From the NCBI GenBank assembly GCA_029062895.1, contig JAIDPF010000022.1:1-64000 (forward strand): a stretch of DNA of 64,000 nt, in the 5' to 3' direction. The DNA comes from Lachnospiraceae bacterium (GTDB lineage Bacteria > Bacillota > Clostridia > Lachnospirales > Lachnospiraceae). Positions 19,238 through 30,115 of the stretch are shown here, piece after piece; the first letter of the stretch is position 1; the number at the start of each line of letters is the position of its first letter. Both the position numbers and the translations under genes were made by a program. The notes beneath the pieces are model-generated. The model was not told the origin of the DNA and ran no database searches. It saw only the letters and a list, made by a program, of their open reading frames with translations.

Positions 19238-19924
19238 ATGACGGAACAGATGACTTCAAATAATAAAACAAAGGATAACAAGAACAAAGATGAGCAGGAT
19301 CAAATCCGGGAAGAGGGCAGTGTGTCTGCCGTATCCAAAGGAAAAAAGATAGAAATTATGTCGATCATCGGAGAGATCGAAGGGCATGAGAATCTTGCCA
19401 GTTCATCCAAGACCACAAAATACGAGCATATCCTGCCGAGGTTGGCGGAATATGAGATGGATGAACAGGTTAAGGGTGTTCTTTTCCTGTTAAATACCAT
19501 GGGTGGAGATGTGGAGGCCGGTCTGGCGATTGCTGAAATGATCGCCAGTATGTCAAAGCCGACAGTATCTCTGGTACTTGGGGGCAGCCATTCCATCGGC
19601 GTACCGATCGCGGTCAGTACGGATTATTCTATGATCGTTCCGACAGGGACGATGGTTATCCATCCCGTCAGGTTAAGCGGTATGGTGATTGGCGCAAGAC
19701 AGACCTATGATTATTTTAAAAAAATTCAGGAAAGGATCACACAGTTTGTCTGCGGTCATTGTCAGGTTACAAAAGAATGTTTTGAAACGCTGATGATGGA
19801 GACCGGCATGCTGACCAAGGATATAGGGACGATTTTGGTGGGAAAAGAAGCTGTGGAGCATGGAATCATCAATGAAACTGGTGGCTTATCGTCTGCAATC
19901 AACAAATTACAGAGCATGATATAG
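19238..19924 (+). CDS. tepA: ClpP-fold protease, translocation-enhancing protein TepA-like
   Basis: ClpP-like NTMGGDVEAGLAIAEMI and GGSHSIGVPIA; positioned upstream of ftsK/spoIIIE as in other Firmicutes. Confidence 0.85.
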   Translation: MTEQMTSNNKTKDNKNKDEQDQIREEGSVSAVSKGKKIEIMSIIGEIEGHENLASSSKTTKYEHILPRLAEYEMDEQVKGVLFLLNTMGGDVEAGLAIAEMIASMSKPTVSLVLGGSHSIGVPIAVSTDYSMIVPTGTMVIHPVRLSGMVIGARQTYDYFKKIQERITQFVCGHCQVTKECFETLMMETGMLTKDIGTILVGKEAVEHGIINETGGLSSAINKLQSMI

Positions 19925-19942
19925 TATGCCTGCTGTTTCTTA

Positions 19943-19971
19943 GTGACAAAATATAGTATTTGTGATACAAT
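19943..19971 (+). promoter_or_regulatory. Candidate promoter for ftsK/spoIIIE
   Basis: GTGACA - 17 bp - TACAAT with extended -10 TGA. Confidence 0.6.
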
Positions 19972-20013
19972 ATCTGGTAGATAATGCGAAGTTTGTAATG
20001 GAGGCAGATCGTT

Positions 20014-22890
20014 GTGGCAACATCAGGAAGTCAGAGAAGCAGCGGTAGAAAATATAATCATCGAAGTACCGGTACCACCAATAAAAACAGAAACGGTTCA
20101 TCAGAGAGAAACACCCATAATAACAGCTATCCTCAAAGAAAAGAAGTGGATGAAAAGATTCGGCAGGAGGCAGTTGCATTAATTGTTTTTGGCGTTGTTC
20201 TGATGATATTTTTATGTATGATCAATGTGATAAAGGGATCGTTTGGACCAGCTGTAAAATATTTTATGCTGGGAGCTTTTGGGATTCTTGGTTATTTGAT
20301 TCCGATTGCGGTATTTGTGGGGATCTGCTTTAAGATCTCCAATGCTGCCAACCAGGTGGCGACCTTGAAACTGATTTCCGCATTGGTACTGATTTTTATG
20401 ATCGGGATATTGCTGTGTTATATTACCGGAATGGATATTTCCTATCTTGCCGGTGCGGAGAAGCAGGTCCGGTTGCTCTACGACCAGCAGGGAGGCGGAG
20501 GCGTTATATTTGGCTTGGTGGCCTGTTGGCTGTATCATGTATTTGGACAGGCGGGGTCGATCTTTTTAGCGATTGCAATTGCGCTGATCTGTATCATACT
20601 CATTACGGAGCGTTCCTTTTTGGGAAAATTAAAGTTCGGAAGCGATTCGTTCCGTGACCGTTACACGGAAGATGCGGATGGACAGTATGGATTAATCCCG
20701 GAGGATGAGGAGATGCCGGAGGAGGGACTCGCCCTTCCTGTTATTCATGGGAACAGACAAAGCGTCAAAGAGCGCGTCGGAAATACCGCTTTGGAAAAAG
20801 CAAAGGAGCAGCAGAGAAGACGGGAAGAAGCGAAGCAGAGACGCCGGGAACTAGAAGAACAGCGGGAAGATGAGCGGATCGCAACCGCGCATTCCGTACA
20901 TAATACAAAGAAAAATAAGATTGATATCGATCAGGTTTTGATTGAAGACCAGAAACAAAGGAACAATCGTGATGATATCCATGAGATTACTCTGCTGGAA
21001 CAACCTTCCGAAAGGGAACAGAAGCAGTCTGACATTCCCTCATTGGAAATGAGAGAGATTACGATCAACCGGGGAGAGGAACAGGAGGAAAAAACGTCAG
21101 ATGTGGATATTCCGGAGATTGATGTCTCTGCCGTAGATGGTCTCTATACAGCAGCGGAAAACCATACTCCATATGGGGTACAAATGTCTGCCGATAATAC
21201 TGTCGCAGAAAAGCCGGAGGAACATGCCGGGGATACGACAGAAGAAACCGTTGTGGCAATGCCGGATCTTAGCCAGATGCCCCAGCCGGTGACTGAACGC
21301 AGTCATCAGAACGGTTCGGATCCGGAAGCCCATTTAGCAAAAGAGACTGAAATTCGCAGCATGTCCCAGAGCGCGAAAGTGGTATCCAGACCGAAAAAAT
21401 ATGAAAAGCCTAAAATAACCTTTTTAAAGAAAAATGAAAATAAAAAGAATGGCGACAGCGATCAAGAACTGAAAGAGACCGCCCTGTTATTACAACAAAC
21501 ATTAAAGACTTTTGGAGTAACAGTTACTGTAACGAATATCAGTCAGGGACCATCGGTGACAAGATATGAACTGCAGCTTGGGGAAGGAATTAAAGTTAAT
21601 AAGATCGTCAGCCTGACGGACGATATTAAATTAAATCTTGCAGCGCAGGACATTCGTATTGAAGCACCGATTCCGGGCAAGGCTGCCGTGGGGATCGAAC
21701 TTCCGAACAAGAAGACAAGCGATGTGTTGATCCGTGATCTGATCGAATCTTCCGAATATAAGAATGCCTCTTCCAATCTGACCTTTGCGGTCGGAAAGGA
21801 TATTACCGGAAAGACGATCGTTGCGGATATTGCTAAGATGCCGCATATGTTGGTGGCAGGAGCAACCGGTTCCGGCAAATCGGTCTGCATCAATACATTG
21901 ATTATGAGTATCTTATATAAGGCTCATCCGGATGATGTCAAGCTGATCATGATCGATCCTAAGGTAGTGGAACTTAGCGTATATAACGGGATCCCGCATT
22001 TATTGATTCCCGTCGTTACTGATCCGCGAAAAGCCAATGCGGCGCTGCAGTGGGCAGTGGCAGAAATGACCAAGCGTTATAAGGCATTTGCGGATTTTGG
22101 ACTGCGTGATTTAAAAGGTTACAATAAAAAAGTGGAAGATCTGCAGGCAAAAGGAGAAGGCGATACTCTTCAGAAGATGCCGCAGATCATTGTCATCGTA
22201 GATGAGCTTGCTGATCTAATGATGGTTGCGTCCAAAGAAGTGGAAGAGTCCATCTGCCGACTGGCACAGCTTGCACGTGCTGCCGGCATCCATTTGGTCA
22301 TTGCGACGCAGAGACCTTCCGTAGATGTCATTACAGGACTGATTAAGGCCAATATGCCGAGTCGTGTCGCGTTTAAGGTGACAAGTGGTGTGGATTCACG
22401 TACAATACTGGATATGATTGGCGCAGAAAAACTTCTGGGCAAAGGGGATATGTTATTTTATCCGCAGGGATATTCTAAACCGCTGCGTGTGCAGGGAGCG
22501 TTTGTATCAGATCAGGAAGTTTCGGAAGTTGTTGATTTCCTAAAGAAAAATGCCGGAGATCAGGCTTATGATGTCGCCGTGGAACAGCAGATCTCCGGGA
22601 TGTCCGAGGGCGATGCGTCACAAGACGGAACATCCCAGAAAAGCAGCTCCGGTGCGGATGATTCTCTGGATGCGTATTTTGACGAGGCATGCCGTTTTGT
22701 TGTGGAAAAAGAGAAGGCTTCCAGCGGTATGCTGCAGCGTGTTTTTAAGGTGGGATATACCAGAGCAGCGAGAATCGTAGATCAGATGGAAGCTGCGGGC
22801 GTCGTGGGTCCGGAGGAAGGTACGAAACCAAGGAAAGTTTTGATGAATTCGGTGCAGTTAGAAGAGTTTTTGCAAAATAGAAAACGTTAA
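20014..22890 (+). CDS. ftsK: DNA translocase FtsK/SpoIIIE
   Basis: N-terminal TMs, Walker A GATGSGKSV, IIVIVDELADLMM, C-terminal gamma winged helix. Confidence 0.95.
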   Translation: MATSGSQRSSGRKYNHRSTGTTNKNRNGSSERNTHNNSYPQRKEVDEKIRQEAVALIVFGVVLMIFLCMINVIKGSFGPAVKYFMLGAFGILGYLIPIAVFVGICFKISNAANQVATLKLISALVLIFMIGILLCYITGMDISYLAGAEKQVRLLYDQQGGGGVIFGLVACWLYHVFGQAGSIFLAIAIALICIILITERSFLGKLKFGSDSFRDRYTEDADGQYGLIPEDEEMPEEGLALPVIHGNRQSVKERVGNTALEKAKEQQRRREEAKQRRRELEEQREDERIATAHSVHNTKKNKIDIDQVLIEDQKQRNNRDDIHEITLLEQPSEREQKQSDIPSLEMREITINRGEEQEEKTSDVDIPEIDVSAVDGLYTAAENHTPYGVQMSADNTVAEKPEEHAGDTTEETVVAMPDLSQMPQPVTERSHQNGSDPEAHLAKETEIRSMSQSAKVVSRPKKYEKPKITFLKKNENKKNGDSDQELKETALLLQQTLKTFGVTVTVTNISQGPSVTRYELQLGEGIKVNKIVSLTDDIKLNLAAQDIRIEAPIPGKAAVGIELPNKKTSDVLIRDLIESSEYKNASSNLTFAVGKDITGKTIVADIAKMPHMLVAGATGSGKSVCINTLIMSILYKAHPDDVKLIMIDPKVVELSVYNGIPHLLIPVVTDPRKANAALQWAVAEMTKRYKAFADFGLRDLKGYNKKVEDLQAKGEGDTLQKMPQIIVIVDELADLMMVASKEVEESICRLAQLARAAGIHLVIATQRPSVDVITGLIKANMPSRVAFKVTSGVDSRTILDMIGAEKLLGKGDMLFYPQGYSKPLRVQGAFVSDQEVSEVVDFLKKNAGDQAYDVAVEQQISGMSEGDASQDGTSQKSSSGADDSLDAYFDEACRFVVEKEKASSGMLQRVFKVGYTRAARIVDQMEAAGVVGPEEGTKPRKVLMNSVQLEEFLQNRKR

Positions 22891-22935
22891 AATGCATGAA
22901 TAAAATAAATGTATAGTAAGGTAAGGGGAAAAATC

Positions 22936-24603
22936 ATGAAATCAGACATTCAGATTGCACAGGAAGCGAAACTGCAGCCGATTGGTGAGATTGCAAAGCA
23001 GCTCGGTCTTACAGAGGATGATTTGGAATGTTATGGAAAGTATAAGGCGAAGATCAGCAATGAATGCATCCAGAAAACGCTTGAAAATTGTGATGGAAGA
23101 CTGGTGCTTGTGACGGCAATTAATCCTACGCCTGCAGGCGAGGGAAAAACCACAGTTACCATTGGTCTTGGGCAGGCATTGTGCCGCATGGGAAAGAAGG
23201 CATCAGTGGTTCTTCGGGAACCATCTTTGGGGCCATGCTTTGGCATTAAGGGAGGTGCGGCAGGTGGAGGTTATGCACAGGTCGTACCTATGGAGGATCT
23301 GAATCTTCATTTTACTGGTGACTTTCATGCTATTACTTCTGCGAATAATCTTCTGGCAGCGATGTTGGATAATCATATCCAACAGGGCAATGAACTTAGG
23401 ATCGATACCAGACAGGTGGTTTGGAAGCGCTGTCTGGATATGAATGACAGAGCGCTTCGTAATATTGTGATTGGTATGGGTGGAAAATCGGATGGCGTGG
23501 TCAGGGAAGATCATTTTGTGATTTCCGTAGCATCCGAGATTATGGCGATTCTTTGCCTTGCAGACGATATGGAGGATTTAAAAGAAAGGCTTTCTAAGAT
23601 TATTGTAGCTTACAATATGGATGGGGAAGCAGTCACGGCGAAACAGCTTGGCGCGGTGGGTGCCATGGCAGCGCTTTTAAAGGATGCTATGAAGCCAAAT
23701 TTGATTCAGACTTTGGAACACACGCCTGCTTTTGTACATGGCGGACCATTTGCCAATATTGCCCATGGATGTAATTCCATTCGCGCGACAAAGCTTGCTT
23801 TGAAGTTATCCGATATTGTAGTAACAGAAGCGGGATTTGGCGCGGATCTTGGCGCGGAGAAGTTTCTGGATATCAAGTGTCGCAAGGCTGGTTTGAAACC
23901 AGATGTTATCGTTTTGGTTGCAACAATACGAGCTTTGAAATATAATGGTGGTGTAGATAAGAACGGATTAGGAGAAGAAAATCTGCGCGCGCTGCAAGAT
24001 GGTATTGTCAATCTGGAAAAGCATATTGAGAATCTGCAGAATTATGGTGTGCCGATCGTAGTAACGCTCAATCAGTTTGTGAGCGATACCGAAGCGGAAC
24101 TTTCTTATGTGCGTTCTTTTGTGGAAGAAAAAGGATGTGTATTTGCGCTTGCCCGTGTATGGGAAAATGGCGGAGAAGGTGGATTGGAATTGGCGGAAAA
24201 AGTAATCAGAATGCTGGATCATGAGAAATCTGATTTTCATTTCCTTTATGAAGATGATCTTTTGCCGGAACAGAAGATTGAGTGTATTGCGCAAAAAATT
24301 TATGGTGCCGCCGGCGTATCTTACACAGCGTCCGCCAAAAAACAATTAAAAAAGATTGAAGAAATGGGATATGGCAGTCTGCCTGTCTGCATGGCAAAGA
24401 CGCAGTATTCCTTGTCCGACGACCAGACAAAGCTGGGACGGCCGGAAGGATTTACAATCAATGTCCGTGAAGTGTATCTGAATGCCGGAGCGGGCTTCAT
24501 CGTTGTTATTACAGGCTCGATTATGACTATGCCGGGATTGCCGAAGATACCTGCTGCGGAGGGAATTGATGTAATAGATGATAAGATCGTGGGGTTATTT
24601 TAA
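22936..24603 (+). CDS. fhs: Formate--tetrahydrofolate ligase
   Basis: [52 protein letters not shown] motifs. Confidence 0.97.
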   Translation: MKSDIQIAQEAKLQPIGEIAKQLGLTEDDLECYGKYKAKISNECIQKTLENCDGRLVLVTAINPTPAGEGKTTVTIGLGQALCRMGKKASVVLREPSLGPCFGIKGGAAGGGYAQVVPMEDLNLHFTGDFHAITSANNLLAAMLDNHIQQGNELRIDTRQVVWKRCLDMNDRALRNIVIGMGGKSDGVVREDHFVISVASEIMAILCLADDMEDLKERLSKIIVAYNMDGEAVTAKQLGAVGAMAALLKDAMKPNLIQTLEHTPAFVHGGPFANIAHGCNSIRATKLALKLSDIVVTEAGFGADLGAEKFLDIKCRKAGLKPDVIVLVATIRALKYNGGVDKNGLGEENLRALQDGIVNLEKHIENLQNYGVPIVVTLNQFVSDTEAELSYVRSFVEEKGCVFALARVWENGGEGGLELAEKVIRMLDHEKSDFHFLYEDDLLPEQKIECIAQKIYGAAGVSYTASAKKQLKKIEEMGYGSLPVCMAKTQYSLSDDQTKLGRPEGFTINVREVYLNAGAGFIVVITGSIMTMPGLPKIPAAEGIDVIDDKIVGLF

Positions 24604-24638
24604 CTGATAGAAACCAGAAAAGGAAAAGGAGAAACGAA

Positions 24639-25478
24639 ATGGCGTTTGTAATAGACGGAAAGAAGATCAGCCAGGAGATCAAAGAGGAATTAAAGGAACA
24701 GGTTGCGGCGCTTAGAGAAGAGGGAAAGGAGATTGCCCTCGCTGTCATACAGGTGGGAGAGGATCCGGCTTCCAGTGTGTATGTTGGCAATAAGAAAAAG
24801 GCATGCGCTTACATTGGCATCCGTTCAGAAAGTTATGAACTTCCTGAGACAGTGGCGCAGGAAGAATTGATCGCATTGATAGAGCGATTGAATCAGGATG
24901 ATAAGATAGGCGGTATCCTTGTACAGCTACCGTTGCCGGAGCATATTGATGAGGACGTAGTCATCAAAGCGATTGCACCTGCCAAGGACGTGGATGGATT
25001 TCATCCGGAAAGTGTGGGAGCGCTGCTGATCGGTCAGCCCGGTTTTCTGCCTTGTACTCCAGCAGGGATTATCCAACTTTTGAAACGGAGCAATATTGAG
25101 ATTGCAGGGAAAGAATGCGTTGTGATCGGACGAAGCAATATCGTCGGAAAACCTATGGCGGTTCTTTTACTTCGGGAAAACGGCACCGTAACCATTACAC
25201 ATTCCAAAACAAGGAACCTAAAGGAAGTGTGTAAGCGTGCGGATATTCTGGTGGTTGCGGTCGGTAAACCTAAAATGATCAACAGAGAATATGTAAAGGA
25301 GGGCGCAACGGTAATTGACGTGGGCATCCACAGAAATGCAGAGAACAAGCTGTGTGGCGATGTGGATTATGAGGATGTATTTCCGATTGCAGGAGCGATT
25401 ACACCTGTTCCGGGCGGAGTGGGCCCCATGACAATTGCAATGCTGATGAACAACTGTGTGTCGGGTGTGAAGCATTAA
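24639..25478 (+). CDS. folD: Bifunctional methylenetetrahydrofolate dehydrogenase/cyclohydrolase
   Basis: GGILVQLPLPEHI, VIGRSNIVGKPMA, ITPVPGGVGPMT motifs. Confidence 0.97.
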   Translation: MAFVIDGKKISQEIKEELKEQVAALREEGKEIALAVIQVGEDPASSVYVGNKKKACAYIGIRSESYELPETVAQEELIALIERLNQDDKIGGILVQLPLPEHIDEDVVIKAIAPAKDVDGFHPESVGALLIGQPGFLPCTPAGIIQLLKRSNIEIAGKECVVIGRSNIVGKPMAVLLLRENGTVTITHSKTRNLKEVCKRADILVVAVGKPKMINREYVKEGATVIDVGIHRNAENKLCGDVDYEDVFPIAGAITPVPGGVGPMTIAMLMNNCVSGVKH

Positions 25479-25517
25479 GATTGGTTGCGCTAATTAGGAA
25501 AGGAACAAGGTTATATT

Positions 25518-27323
25518 ATGGTTTGTCCCAATTGTAATGCTGAAATAGCGGATGATCTTCTATACTGTCCGAAATGCGGAGAAGAAGTCCAGTATGTCCC
25601 TTATTATGAGCCGGAAATTGAGCAAAGTATCAGTGATACCTTGTCTGATATTCAATTGGATGCTGAGGCTTCTTATGAGGAATATAGGGCTTTAGATACG
25701 GAAGGATTGGAATATGTTGATATGGATGTTCCTGCGGATATATCTGCAGGATATGAAATGCAGACAAATTATGGGGAGAATAATGAATATTATGATCGTG
25801 ATTCTGCGGAATATAGTGATGAGAACGAATATCAGTCTGCAGGATACGACGAATCAGAAGAATACGATAGCGAATATGATGATGAGTATGATGCGGCAGA
25901 GGAAAATGCGTATGATGCTGAAGATGAATTTGACGAGGAATATGAATTGGATTATCTTGATGATTTTGATGAAGAAGATCCGCATATCATGTATCATTTC
26001 TTGAAATTCATGAAGGAAAGCAGACTGAGATGGATCGTGATTGCACTTTTTCTGGTGGTTACCGTATCGGTTGTTGTGGGGATCGTCAAGGTTTCGCAAT
26101 ATATGTATCAGAATAATAGTTCGTCATATCAGGCAGAACTGGCTGCTTCTTTTGCGGCAGAAGGCAATTACGCAGACGCGATCGCGCATATGGAGCGGTC
26201 TGTGATGCTTTCTTCGGAGAATACTTCCTTAAAATATCAGCTGGCTGAATATTATTTTCAAAATGCTGAAGAGGAAAAAGGCGTTCTGATGCTATGGGAG
26301 ATCATCTATGCAAAGGATGTCAATTATCAGGCCGCCTATCGAAGGATTATTGATTATTATGCATCAAAGCAGGATTATGCCATGATTGAGGAGATCCTGT
26401 CGAACTGTGAGGATATGATCATTGTTAACCAGTTTCAGAATTATTTGGCCAATGAACCGCAATTTAGTTCCCAGGGAGGTACGTATGACGAGATCGTATA
26501 TCTGAAACTTTCGTCCAATTCCGAGGGGACGATCTATTATACCATGGATGGCACTATGCCGACTTATGAGAGCCCGGTCTATAAGGAACCGCTTGTTTTG
26601 GATCTGGGCATCTATAAGATCAATGCGATCTTTGTAAATTCTTATGGGATCGAGAGTGATGTCGTGTCCATGACTTATACGATTGATATCCGTGTGCCAA
26701 ATCCTCCCAATGTGATTCTGGAAGGCGGTAATTATACGATCCCGGAATTGATCAAGGTGGATGTGCAGACGTATTGTACCGTTTATTATACGACAGATGG
26801 AACGATACCTACCAATACAAGTACGGAATATACAGGACCGGTTCCGATGCCGCTTGGTACGAGCCATTTTACCTTTATCGCTTACAGTCAGGAAGGGATT
26901 CCGGGAGAAGTCACGGAAGTGGATTATAATCTTTCCCTGCAGGGAACGGCGCAGGTACAGGATATTACCGCAAATCTGATGCAGTATAATGTGAATCTCG
27001 GAAAAGCCAGCGATTTGACCGGATATGTTGCGGGTAATACGATGAGATACAGTTATATCGTATCTTCGGCGATCTGTCTGGAGGATAAGATTTACTATAT
27101 TTTTGTAGAAAATATGGTTTCCAGCAGCCCGAATATGGAACAGGGAATAACAGAACAGAGTATGCGGACAGGAACATTTTATCTGGCGGATATTAACGAT
27201 GGAAGCCTGTATAAGGGAGTTCGGTCTGAAGAAGGGGTATATTCGTGCGGAGATTTGATCCCGCCCGAAGCATATGCGCCGCCGGTCATAAATGTTTCCG
27301 AAAATATGATACCAGAAGCGTGA
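25518..27323 (+). CDS. Zinc-ribbon / acidic linker / TM / TPR / chitobiase-C-like repeat protein
   Basis: CPNCNAEIADDLLYCPKCG ribbon, Asp/Glu/Tyr-rich linker, TM, TPR-like region, two YYTxDGTxPTxxSxxYxxP repeats. Confidence 0.8.
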   Translation: MVCPNCNAEIADDLLYCPKCGEEVQYVPYYEPEIEQSISDTLSDIQLDAEASYEEYRALDTEGLEYVDMDVPADISAGYEMQTNYGENNEYYDRDSAEYSDENEYQSAGYDESEEYDSEYDDEYDAAEENAYDAEDEFDEEYELDYLDDFDEEDPHIMYHFLKFMKESRLRWIVIALFLVVTVSVVVGIVKVSQYMYQNNSSSYQAELAASFAAEGNYADAIAHMERSVMLSSENTSLKYQLAEYYFQNAEEEKGVLMLWEIIYAKDVNYQAAYRRIIDYYASKQDYAMIEEILSNCEDMIIVNQFQNYLANEPQFSSQGGTYDEIVYLKLSSNSEGTIYYTMDGTMPTYESPVYKEPLVLDLGIYKINAIFVNSYGIESDVVSMTYTIDIRVPNPPNVILEGGNYTIPELIKVDVQTYCTVYYTTDGTIPTNTSTEYTGPVPMPLGTSHFTFIAYSQEGIPGEVTEVDYNLSLQGTAQVQDITANLMQYNVNLGKASDLTGYVAGNTMRYSYIVSSAICLEDKIYYIFVENMVSSSPNMEQGITEQSMRTGTFYLADINDGSLYKGVRSEEGVYSCGDLIPPEAYAPPVINVSENMIPEA

Positions 27324-27363
27324 AAACAGAAGATGTGGATAGAATGCAAAGGAGTGTGAGAGT

Positions 27364-28185
27364 ATGCCGTGGTGCCCGAAATGTAAAAACGAATACGTAG
27401 AAGGAATCAAGAGATGCAAAAAATGTGATTGCAGTCTGGTAGAACAGCTGATCCGGAAGGAAGACAGCATTGCTAAGGGGGCTCCTACGCAGCTTCAAAG
27501 TATTGTCGATCTGTTACATCAGAATAATATCTCCTCAGCGCGTGTGCAATACGATGAGGGAGAAGAAATCCATTATCTATTAGTGGATCCGGAGGAACGG
27601 GATGCGGCAGCTAATGTTGTAAGTGAGATTGCGCGTATGGAAAACCAGATGCGTTATCAGAAGATGCGTAGTGTGGGAGGCGGCAGTAATAATGGGAGTA
27701 ATGAAATATATCAGAATAAAATGGAACAGGCGCAGGAGGTCAAATCTTCCGCGTATGCGCTGATTATTGTAGGAATCGTAGGATCAGTATTTAATATTCT
27801 ATATATTTTTAATGTGATACCCATCAGATGGAGTACTTTTACAAAGACAGTGACCTGTTCTGTAATGGGCGTTTTATTTCTTGCATTGATCATTATGGGA
27901 TTTTTATCTGTCAAATCATTTAAGAGTCTTTTATCTTTTGCCAAAGAAGAAGATAAGATGACCGGAGAGATCGAAAAGTGGTATCAGAAAGAATTGACGT
28001 CTGAACAGATAGATGCCATGCTGGAAGGAAGGATGGAACCTAATCTTCCAGAAGAGGAAAAGTATTTTTACAGGATTGAGCAGATCAGACATGTCCTGAC
28101 AGAAAAGTTTATGAATCTGAATCCGGCGTATGCTGATAATATGACAGAGAAAATCTATCAGGAGCTGTATGAGCATGAGGCTTGA
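27364..28185 (+). CDS. Zinc-ribbon membrane protein of unknown function
   Basis: CPKCKNEYVEGIKRCKKCD N-term; two TM segments. Confidence 0.75.
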   Translation: MPWCPKCKNEYVEGIKRCKKCDCSLVEQLIRKEDSIAKGAPTQLQSIVDLLHQNNISSARVQYDEGEEIHYLLVDPEERDAAANVVSEIARMENQMRYQKMRSVGGGSNNGSNEIYQNKMEQAQEVKSSAYALIIVGIVGSVFNILYIFNVIPIRWSTFTKTVTCSVMGVLFLALIIMGFLSVKSFKSLLSFAKEEDKMTGEIEKWYQKELTSEQIDAMLEGRMEPNLPEEEKYFYRIEQIRHVLTEKFMNLNPAYADNMTEKIYQELYEHEA

Positions 28186-28654
28186 TATTTTATGCGTCGG
28201 TTCCATCAAGGAGGAATTCTACCGACAGGCAGTCGGAGAATACAGCAAAAGGCTTTCGCGATATGTCAAACTTAATATCTTTGAAGTAAAGGATGAAAAG
28301 ACGACAGAGAACGCTTCCGAGAAGGAGATTCGGATGGTTTTGAAAGCTGAGGCGGCGCGTCTGGAAAAATATCTTGTCCCGAACGCGTATCTGATTGCGC
28401 TGGCGATCGAAGGAACGCCATTTACCTCGGAAGCATTTTCTCAAAAACTATGCGATCTGGAAACAAGTGGAAAAAGCCATCTCCAATTTATGATAGGTGG
28501 TTCTCTGGGAATAGACGAAGAACTAAAGAAAAAGGCGGACCTTTCACTCAGCTTTTCCAAAATGACATTACCGCATCAGTTGATGCGGGTGGTGCTGTTA
28601 GAGCAGATTTACCGGGCGTATAAAATCAAAAATAATGAGCCATATCATAAGTGA
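28169..28654 (+). CDS. rlmH: 23S rRNA (pseudouridine1915-N3)-methyltransferase
   Basis: [34 protein letters not shown] (SPOUT RlmH) motifs; start may be 28175. Confidence 0.95.
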   Translation: [161 protein letters not shown]

Positions 28655-28661
28655 GCAATGC

Positions 28662-30038
28662 TCATAGGTTACGCAGGGCTTTGGGATAATGGTTTTTCAG
28701 TCTGCCGTTCGATGCCTTAAAGCCGCCGAGAGGACATCCCTCACAGCAGATAACGCCATAACCCTTGGATACGCTGTCATCTGTAATCTCCTGACCGGAA
28801 AGATACTGTATGATGCGGGAGTCTTCCGGCATAAGAAAAAGCGTGTTACGGCAGAGATTTCCGTATGCATGAAAGAAATGATGATGCGGCGTAAAACGGT
28901 TTTTCTCCATCATGCCTGCCGTAACGCCGCATAAAGTGATGCCATGGGGCGGAAGCTGGACGTGATAATCTTTTGGTAATGCGATGATTTTGTCCTGATG
29001 TTCATAAAAGGAGATTTCGGACAGGTCAAAATGATCGGTAAAAGTCTCCTGAATAAGGGACATATTTTTAGAAGATATCTTCCGAAGCGCCAAAGACGGC
29101 TTGACTGGCTGACTGTCTGTTGCGTCAGGTAACGTCCCCGTTTTTCGGAAATAAGCCATAAATTGACCTTCGCCTTGGAAAAGATGTGGATAAGATCTTC
29201 TGCAGCAGGAAATCTCTTCCCCAAAGGCGGGAGCGGTGACTGACCGTATCTGTTCCGGTATGTCATAGGGCTCCAGAGAATATTCCTGAAGTAGCCAACG
29301 GACAATATCCTCGTTTTCCTCAACGGAATAGGTGCAGGTGGAATAGACCAGAATACCTCCCGGAAGCAGTGTATTTACCGCATGACTTAAAATTTCCTTT
29401 TGCCGTTGCTGGCAGAGAAGGACATTTTCCGGGGACCATTCATGGATGCTTTCCGGATATTTACGGAACATTCCCTCACCGGAGCAGGGAGCATCCACTA
29501 AAACCATATGGAAATATCCCGGATAATATGAGGCGATCTCCTGCGGAGTCAATTTGGTAACCACAACATTGGGATATCCCATCCGTTCCATATTGCTGAT
29601 CAATATTTTGTTTCTGGAGGGATTGGGTTCATTGGCAAGCAGAAATCCCTGTGGGGACAGCTGGGATGCGATCTGTGAACTTTTTCCGCCAGGGGCGGCG
29701 CACAGATCAAGAACACGCCAATTGGGCGAGATATCGATCCCGCTGACGGGAAGCATGGCAGAGGGGTCCTGTGAATAAACAGCTCCGCCGTGATGGAGCG
29801 GATGCATACCAAGTTTAAGTTCATTTTTCACGGTGCCGCCAAAATAAAATCCAGATTTAATATTAAATATAGGAGATACAGAGCATCCAAAGCACAGTAA
29901 TAAAGCCTCTTCCGAGAGACGTTTTGGATTTAAGTGGATCCCTTTTACTGCGGCTTCGGAATAGGTTGCTTCAAAAGCGGGATATTCCCCGCCTAACATA
30001 TGTTTCATTCGTTGGATAAATGGTTCCGGTAGTTTCAT
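28662..30038 (-). CDS. RsmB/NOP (RsmF-like) family RNA cytosine-C5 methyltransferase
   Basis: VLDLCAAPGGKSSQIA, VDAPCSGEGMFRK, YSTCTYSVEENE motifs. Confidence 0.92.
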   Translation of the reverse strand: MKLPEPFIQRMKHMLGGEYPAFEATYSEAAVKGIHLNPKRLSEEALLLCFGCSVSPIFNIKSGFYFGGTVKNELKLGMHPLHHGGAVYSQDPSAMLPVSGIDISPNWRVLDLCAAPGGKSSQIASQLSPQGFLLANEPNPSRNKILISNMERMGYPNVVVTKLTPQEIASYYPGYFHMVLVDAPCSGEGMFRKYPESIHEWSPENVLLCQQRQKEILSHAVNTLLPGGILVYSTCTYSVEENEDIVRWLLQEYSLEPYDIPEQIRSVTAPAFGEEISCCRRSYPHLFQGEGQFMAYFRKTGTLPDATDSQPVKPSLALRKISSKNMSLIQETFTDHFDLSEISFYEHQDKIIALPKDYHVQLPPHGITLCGVTAGMMEKNRFTPHHHFFHAYGNLCRNTLFLMPEDSRIIQYLSGQEITDDSVSKGYGVICCEGCPLGGFKASNGRLKNHYPKALRNL

Positions 30039-30115
30039 TGTAAGTGGATTGTAGCATAAATGGAGGCAGGATGTCAAAGTATCTGCCGTGAAATGAAGAA
30101 AGGAGATTCTGCTGG

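Noticed and set aside
26364-27470. 368-aa ORF on the - strand
   Set aside because: Antisense to the convincing zinc-ribbon/TPR gene at 25518; His/Arg/Ile-rich composition typical of antisense translation; no RBS or domain.
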